Assembly: GCA_900208305.1 (NCBI GenBank)
Contig: OAPG01000002.1
Coordinates: 372,001-436,000 of the forward strand
DNA: 64,000 nucleotides
From: Melanopsichium pennsylvanicum
Lineage: Eukaryota > Basidiomycota > Ustilaginomycetes > Ustilaginales
Direction of reading: 5' to 3'
The notes under the pieces are model-generated. The model was not told the DNA's origin. It searched no databases and worked only from the letters and a program-made list of their open reading frames with translations. This document shows, piece by piece, positions 58,461-64,000 of the stretch (positions are counted from its first letter, which is position 1; every line of letters begins with the position of its first letter). Position numbers and translations under genes: made by a program.

Positions 58461-59975
58461 TTATGGCGATTTCCACTTCCTTACAGCACCTTCGACGATC
58501 GGTCTGACAACTTTCCTGCCAGCATCTTTCCTCCCATGCGTCCAAACCATCTGTCTACCCTGAACGCCTCCGTGATATTTTTTCATCCTCGGATGCGTAT
58601 CCAAATCAAAACTCTCTTCCAATGCCTCACTGATCGTCCTGAACAAATCGTCCGCTTGTTCCCTGTTGATCCTGTGATCGTGTCGTACTGTCAATACAAT
58701 CTCTCTCACTTTTTTGCCTTCTCGGTTCTTGTACTTGTTCAGACAGAGACTCACGTCAGCTTTGATCTCTGCTGTCCAACGACGTTCAACCTTGAACCAA
58801 GCTTTCAACGTCTTGCTCTTTGTTCTTTCGATCTGATCGTCTAGCGATACAGGGGTGCTAGCCAGTCCAAGGTGTATGTCAGGTGTTGAAGGGTCAAAGG
58901 TGCGCACAACATCACCTTTCCAATCCCTTCGGAGTAGATCCCGAATAGAAAGATGGGAAAGATTTTTCTTCGCCTTACCCAGATCTTTGTCCAATCGATC
59001 CATTACTTCGAGTAGGCTCTCATTGCGCCAGTTGCTCCTCTCCAACACTCTCTGTGCAACTTGACTGTCGGTATTGGTAGACTTTTTAGGATTCAATCCG
59101 TCCGAATCGATGGCGATTGCATCCAGGACCAGCTCCAACAGCTCGTGTGGCATGTGGTACTCTCCAGGCGGATTGGGAATTGCTTCAAGCTCGTTGAGCA
59201 TCTGACGCGCAACGAGGGTTGTACAACTAGCAACTTGCGCGAAAATCCTAGGATTGGCATGAGGCGCAATGCCTCGATCCATGTGATGATCTATGATGCC
59301 GAGAATTTTGGCCTCGTTCCAAACGCTAAGTGGCGACGGATGGTCGACTAGTACGATCCCGCCAATGACTTTTGCAATGTCCCTGGGATGGGCAGGAAGC
59401 TCGTCGATGGTGAGCAGATCCCTGTGGCCAGAGGACATCTTGGAGTTTTCCAATGCGACTTTGTTCTCAGGGCGAAGATCCAATGCATCGAGCGGCGTTT
59501 GAAGGAGAGCCACGGCTTTCCTTGGCTGCGGCTGATGAAGCGTGGAGTGAGAGAGATGGTATGCCCAGCTGAGAGCAGCAGTCATCGAGTCAAGATCTCC
59601 GCCCTCGTTACCCATCACCACGGTCCATTCTGAGGCTTTCCCGAGGACCCAATCGGAAAGGAAGGCGAGTTTGGTTGCTTTGGACCATTCAGAAAAGTGG
59701 CCCACACCTTCCTCATACTTCCAGTATTCAGGAGGGCGGGCGAGACCCGAGGAGAAGCTCGACGTGGTTGCATTGTATGATGAAGATGGATGGACGACGT
59801 GTGATGCTTGTACGGAGAGACCGAGGGAGATGGCTGTTTGATCCACGGCGTCTTGGACGGCAAAGACTGCTTCGCTGGTTTTGGGAACAGCTCGAGCTGT
59901 TGCCAGTGCCGTTGTGAGTGCTCCAAGGATCAGGATTGCCGCCTTACGATTCATGGATGTAGTCAAGGCTACCAT
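58461..59975 (-). CDS. PPX1: Exopolyphosphatase (DHH/DHHA2 family) with N-terminal signal peptide
   Basis: Hydrolase of the Ppx1 group, which releases terminal phosphate from inorganic polyphosphate using divalent metals. 504 residues from ATG 59975; a second in-frame Met is residue 8. The metal-binding motifs are GNEGGDLDS (122-130), LVDHPSP (209-215) and IIDHHMD (227-233), followed by the SCTTLVARQM helix and AIAIDSDGLNPKK. The C-terminal DHHA2 part includes RHDHRINREQADDLF near residue 430. Residues 1-29 (MNRK, then AAILILGALTTALATARA) form a hydrophobic signal sequence that yeast cytosolic Ppx1 lacks, pointing to the secretory pathway or vacuole. No intron. Confidence 0.92.
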   Translation of the reverse strand: MVALTTSMNRKAAILILGALTTALATARAVPKTSEAVFAVQDAVDQTAISLGLSVQASHVVHPSSSYNATTSSFSSGLARPPEYWKYEEGVGHFSEWSKATKLAFLSDWVLGKASEWTVVMGNEGGDLDSMTAALSWAYHLSHSTLHQPQPRKAVALLQTPLDALDLRPENKVALENSKMSSGHRDLLTIDELPAHPRDIAKVIGGIVLVDHPSPLSVWNEAKILGIIDHHMDRGIAPHANPRIFAQVASCTTLVARQMLNELEAIPNPPGEYHMPHELLELVLDAIAIDSDGLNPKKSTNTDSQVAQRVLERSNWRNESLLEVMDRLDKDLGKAKKNLSHLSIRDLLRRDWKGDVVRTFDPSTPDIHLGLASTPVSLDDQIERTKSKTLKAWFKVERRWTAEIKADVSLCLNKYKNREGKKVREIVLTVRHDHRINREQADDLFRTISEALEESFDLDTHPRMKKYHGGVQGRQMVWTHGRKDAGRKVVRPIVEGAVRKWKSP

Positions 59976-60631
59976 TCTGGGGCTCGTCGTACTTTGGCGT
60001 TCCCCATTTATCGTTGGTCGTATGAAGTGATCAAGAGCCCTTGGTCAAAATTGCACAGATCAAGGAGAGAAATTCGCCTGCCATGGCACTTGCACAGAAG
60101 AGCATAACTTAGGACGTGCTATGCGTGTGCCACTCACACTGCCGCATTTGATCACAGTGCTGCAGGTGGAGGGCAGACGCGGTAAATTGTGACGCCAAAA
60201 AAAAACCCCCAGTATGCAGGGGTCCAGAATCTCTTGGGCTGCGTGTGCCGATGCTCCTCACGATGAGCTAGAAGGCCAAAGCTTCGACTATGCTCCATGC
60301 AGTACAAGTTTAGTTGGACCTTGCCGTCTCAACGCTTTGAACATTGCACCATTCAGCCCCTCTTCTTTGCCCAACATCACGTTCGCTCAACTGACTGGAC
60401 ATGCAAGGTTGAACGTGTGTCATTCATGGAATCAGTCGATCGATCAGCGAGCGTAGCGAAACGAGTAGAAGACAATTTCTTGGCACGATACGTGGGAGTT
60501 CTACCAGCCCCAAGTTCCAGCTCCTACAAGCACGTCACACGCCATCCAGATTCGATCAATGAGAAAAGAAGATAAGTCAGTAACGATACGACCATGCCAA
60601 GCGAGAGCAGTAACAAGCAAAAGAGCGGGCA
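59976..60631. other. Intergenic region, PPX1 promoter and DCP2 3' side
   Basis: About 650 bp between two minus-strand genes. A short A9-C5 homopolymer junction lies near 60.2 kb. Only small overlapping frames; no gene seen. Confidence 0.6.
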
Positions 60632-62856
60632 CTAGGACGGAGGGCCGGTCGAGTAAGGCGCAAAGTTGGGCTGCTGGGGCATGAAACCCCATCCCCGAGG
60701 CGGACCGTGAGGATGTGCATTTGGGCCAGGCTGCATCGGAGCTATGTGGAAAGGATGTGTACCACCATGAGGCATCATGCCACCAGGCATCATATGCGGT
60801 GGAGGAGGTGGGATGGCAAATGGAGGTCGAGTGGAAAAGCCTCCACGGATTGAGTTTCCGTACTCCTGGATAGGCCTGGACTGCGATTCCTGGCCGGAAT
60901 TCTGTTGACCAGAGGCAGGCAGACCGGCAGTCAAGATAGACAATAAGTCGTTCCTCGAGGCTGCCTGAGATTGAGGCGACTGCGACCCGGCTCCGCTTTG
61001 GGGCGTGGCAGGCTGCAGCACTTGAAGAAGCGCATCGGACTGGGTATGATTGGCAGTCGGCGCATCTTGGTGTGAACCGCCTTGAGAGGGTGCTGGGCTA
61101 GTTCCATCAAAGGAAGCAAAGCTGCTTTGGGACATGTTTCGGTCGTGCCCCGCTCCAGCACTGAGCATCTGCAAAAGCTTCTGCGCTTGAACCGACTTCT
61201 GCGGGCGAGGAGCGGGCAGAGGCGACTGGCTTCGAGACGCATTCGGCATGCTCAGGAGCGGATGATCGTTGGGCATGAGCGATGCAGCATTCGGATCATT
61301 GTTCGGAGCAGGACAGTTGAGGGCTGCCAGCAAGGTTGCAGCGCGGTTCTGAGCTTCCATAGAGTCATAAGGTCCGTCCTGCTGCGTTGCAGCGTTGTTA
61401 TTGATCAACAGATTGAGGAGCTGCTGCCCACGTTCGTCACCCGAAGCTTGAATCATCTTGGCACCTACACCAGGGAACATCTGGTCGAGAGCGCTCGCAG
61501 CTGCTTGCTCTCCGTCGGGCAAAGTTGCACGAGCTGGCTCCGGTGTCGGAAACGACAGACCAAGCAGAGCCTTGAGCTTATCGCTTGTCGGTGGAGCAGG
61601 TAGCGGCGCAGACTTTAACTGTGTTGCTTTGCCCTCGCCGGTGAAGGAAGGAAAGAGCGAGGTAGTGTCGACGAACGACGGTACGGCTGCGGCGTTTATC
61701 GCTTTGGCTGCAGAAGGCACAGGCGAGGACGCGGCTTGATTTTCCAGGACTGGCTCCACTTCTCCGACAGGACGGTAGGGATGCGATGCTTTGTTGGTGT
61801 GGATCCACTGCTTTAATCGACCGATGAAAGGCGAGATGAGGTAAAACTTGCCGCCCATGCCAGCCGGCGGATCCTTGGACTTCTTCCACGTGGGTAGGTC
61901 GCTCAATTTGAACCAGGCAATCTTGGAGATCTCTTTGCGCGTCAAGGTCTCGAATTTTGTGCTCTCCTTCACACCGGGAACTATGTAGAGACGAATGCTC
62001 TGCTCTCGCATGGTCAGGTCGAGATAATCTTTGCTGTCTTCCGGCAACAGCGAGCTGCAGTCGTAACCTGTTTCTTCGAGGACTTCCCGGATAGCGCAGT
62101 CGCGCTCGGGCTCATTCTGGTTGATCTTGCCCTTTGGAAAACCCCATGCAGCTGAAGACTTCCAACCTTTGACCAGAAGACACTTGTTCCAGTCTTCGGC
62201 AAGCAGGATCGCACCGCAGACGGGAACGCGGGTTTTGTATTTGAGGAATTCGTCGAAAGCAGCCTCAAGGTCTTGCTGGCCGCTGCCGCCAGTGATGTAC
62301 TGTTGGATGAGAGGAACGATCATGGATGCGGTGTGCAGGAGGTAGGAAGAAAAGCGGCGCAATCCCAGAGATGGGAGAGGCGGATTCAGCGGTCGAAGGA
62401 AGTCCTCGTAGAACCAGTGGGCTTGCTCGACTTGAAAGCAGATGCGCTCGATACTCGAAAGCTCGTCGGATGGAAGGTTGACGATGAACCGACTGCTGAG
62501 GTCCTCCAGCGTCTCTGCAAATGTTAGACCTTTGTAGGCAGCTAGAGGGTCCCGTTCAAGTACGCTCGTGCTCGCCTCTGCTGGAGCTGCAAATAGGGAT
62601 ATCAACAAGAGGAACAGAAATCGATGTCAGCGTGGGCCGCTGGCTCGAAGGCAGTCGGCCAAGGCCAAAAGTAAATGATTGAAAAGGAGGCGAGTTGTCC
62701 GGTCCAGACGGCATAGAGCTACTGAGTGGATGCGCCGAGGTGAAACGAAATGTGCATATGGTAGAAAACTAGAAGCACTTTGTGCTTACCCTTTTTGCTG
62801 ATCCGAGTCACGCACCGAAATTTCGCCCCGCTAATCAGATACCAAGCAGCCTTCAT
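60632..62856 (-). CDS. DCP2: mRNA-decapping enzyme DCP2 (Nudix hydrolase), 5' exon tentative
   Basis: Catalytic subunit of the decapping complex, removing m7G caps to start 5'-3' mRNA decay in the cytoplasm. The main exon, 62586-60632, is certain; it starts at a TTTGCAG acceptor. A phase-compatible first exon is 62856-62790 (22 codons, GTAAGC donor), giving 673 residues, but its hydrophobic start (MKAAWYLISGAKF) is unlike other Dcp2 proteins, so the true N-terminus may lie elsewhere. Conserved parts are box A (FAETLEDLSSRFIVNLPSDE, then VEQAHWFYEDFLRP), the Nudix fold opening VPVCGAILL, the GWGFPKGK-like WGFPKGKIN and the Nudix box (ERDCAIREVLEETGYD), then box B. The C-terminal half is Pro/Gln/Ser-rich with LLNLL- and LLQ-type short leucine motifs. 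Confidence 0.88.
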
Positions 62857-63631
62857 CCTCGCCTTGTGCGCCAAACTGACAACGTGTTGAGGTGGGACGG
62901 AAGGGGAAAGGGGATGTATCAAAGGCATTGCCAATCGAAAGAGTGTGACTTACCTCCTTTAAAGCCTCGGTCGCCGCCTGTGATCTCGGGTGTGATCCAT
63001 GAGCCGTCTGTGCAGGGGTGAAAGGGTCGAGTCAGCACGTGCTTGTTCACAGCAAGCAAGCAAGGGTGAGTGTCACTTACAGAAGTCGCCTTCTTGGGCC
63101 TGAACTTCGTCGTCGTCAACCATCTGTTCGTGGTAAAATCGGCGTTAAAGTGGAGTGAGGGGCGTCAGATTTATATCACCTTGGCAAGTGTGGAAGCTGG
63201 GTTCCAAAACGCACGCATTTCCACTGTCCAAGACGCTCAGGGTCGGTCTGGCTGGATGCGTAGAAGCAAAGGTAGTCCTTGACCGATGCGAAAGTGGGAG
63301 TTGGCTGAGGGTACGACCAGATGCGGCCAGTGACGACGGGCCCTTGATCCTTGCTGAACTGAAGGTCGTGATATGATGCCATACCCTTCCACTCGCACAT
63401 GGTTTTTCGGGCCTTGGAAGGTTTGATGAGGTCCATCTTGACGCTGCTAGGCGGAAAGTAGTAGGTGGGAGGGTGGGAAGTCTCAAGTACACGGTAACCC
63501 TCGGTGGTCTCAGCAATGACGAGCTCTTGCTTGGATGGTGTGATCCAAATGACTCTCAGCCTAGATGAGGTACGCTGAAGCGCTGGTGGCCTGGGATAGT
63601 TCCAAACCTGAGATGGTGTCCATGCAAACAT
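62853..63631 (-). CDS. DUF427 domain protein (four exons)
   Basis: Small protein of the DUF427 family, whose biochemical role is not established. Exons 63631-63215, 63123-63081, 63007-62954 and, less surely, 62875-62853. The first three junctions use GTGCGT or GTAAGT donors and AACAG / CACAG acceptors; introns are 91, 73 and 78 nt. The product is about 178 residues. It begins MFAWTPSQVWNYPRPPALQR and shows the family signature: GYRVLETSHPPTYYFPPSSV, then MDLIKPSKARKTMCEWKG, ASYHDL, IWSYPQPTPTFASVKDYLCF, and after splicing the block GDFYGSWITPEITGG with FKGG near the end. The last exon was chosen because a CTCAAC branch-like site precedes its TTGTCAG acceptor; its stop overlaps the DCP2 candidate ATG. 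Confidence 0.85.
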
Positions 63632-64000
63632 AGTCAGTCAGAAGCGGTGTCAGTTACGGGCTGCAGTCAGAAAGGTCGTCGCAATTTCTCACATTTTCCT
63701 TGGGCCGCGGAAGCATAACAGGCAAGCATATGTTTCGATGAGTAGGTCGCGGGGAGTAGTTTCTTTGATGGTGTTGGTGTTGAAAGAGTTGGTCGTAGTG
63801 TGTTGGACATTGAGGGCAGGCCCTCACACAGGCGAGGCTCAGTGTGTGCCTTTCCCCGCGCGCGTCTTACTAGACTCGAAGTGGAGTCGATCCACATTTG
63901 CGATCGGGCACATACGACAGGATATTTATCGATTTGGTCTGCCGACAGTAACCCGAGTTACTTCTGATCGGGCAGTACACTCCCTGCGTCGAAACATTCA
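63632..64000. other. Upstream region of the DUF427 gene
   Basis: About 370 bp to the window edge. A 76-codon minus-strand frame (63667-63897) contains an internal ATG and a GTGAGA donor-like site near 63692, followed by a CTGCAG acceptor-like site, so a 5' leader intron or an extra N-terminal exon is possible. Not supported further. Confidence 0.4.

Overview
This is a 64 kb stretch of a nuclear genome from a basidiomycete yeast or smut fungus, most likely a Ustilaginaceae smut (Ustilago / Sporisorium / Moesziomyces type). The inference rests on long, mostly intronless genes with C-ending codons, Ser/Pro/Gln-rich low-complexity regions, a few short introns with GTAAGT donors, and fungal-specific proteins (fused ARG5,6, a RAX1-like protein, a desaturase fused to cytochrome b5, a RasGAP of the fungal Gap1/IQGAP type). 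No transposon, CRISPR array, tRNA or rRNA could be supported. Seventeen protein genes were identified; fifteen fall into recognised families with good to high confidence.

Layout. 1-965: 5' part of LCB2 (serine palmitoyltransferase) on the minus strand. 2928-4463: ribosomal protein eL24, three exons with an unusually long first intron. 4.5-8.5 kb: gene-poor. 8541-9785: bHLH-zipper factor. 10955-13976: mitochondrial ARG5,6 polyprotein (one intron). 15503-17026: C2H2 zinc-finger factor of Msn2/4 type, with a repeat-rich upstream region. 17-21.8 kb: gene-poor. 21847-24684: TORC2 subunit SIN1. 25236-27080: SWC4. 27472-29877: Ras-GAP Gap1. 31375-34440: gamma-tubulin complex GCP3. 35214-35810: small cysteine-containing protein with a GPI-like tail. 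37712-38794: KIN17. 41089-44775: PAS-kinase-like Ser/Thr kinase. 45472-46671: RAX1-like RGS membrane protein. 47662-49296: delta-9 desaturase OLE1. 51369-53004: serine hydroxymethyltransferase (one intron). 55608-58058: TVP38/VTT-family membrane protein. 58461-59975: DHH-type exopolyphosphatase with a signal peptide. 60632-62856: decapping enzyme DCP2. 62853-63631: DUF427 protein in four exons.

The genes are core housekeeping and signalling functions (sphingolipid and unsaturated fatty acid synthesis, arginine and one-carbon metabolism, Ras/TORC2 signalling, chromatin, spindle pole, mRNA decay). They form no biosynthetic cluster. Local arrangements of note are the SIN1/SWC4 divergent promoter, the SWC4/GAP1 and VTT/PPX1 convergent pairs, and the abutting DUF427-DCP2 tandem pair. 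Several of the longest open frames begin only with TTG or GTG; starts given here are the first credible ATG.

I did not find a clearly new multi-gene system. The best leads are: an abrupt codon-usage change between the two exons of ARG5,6; two candidate start codons in SHMT, which could give mitochondrial and cytosolic forms; the ATGA overlap between DUF427 and DCP2; a secreted-looking exopolyphosphatase; and a cluster of six GGTCGTTA sites upstream of the zinc-finger gene.
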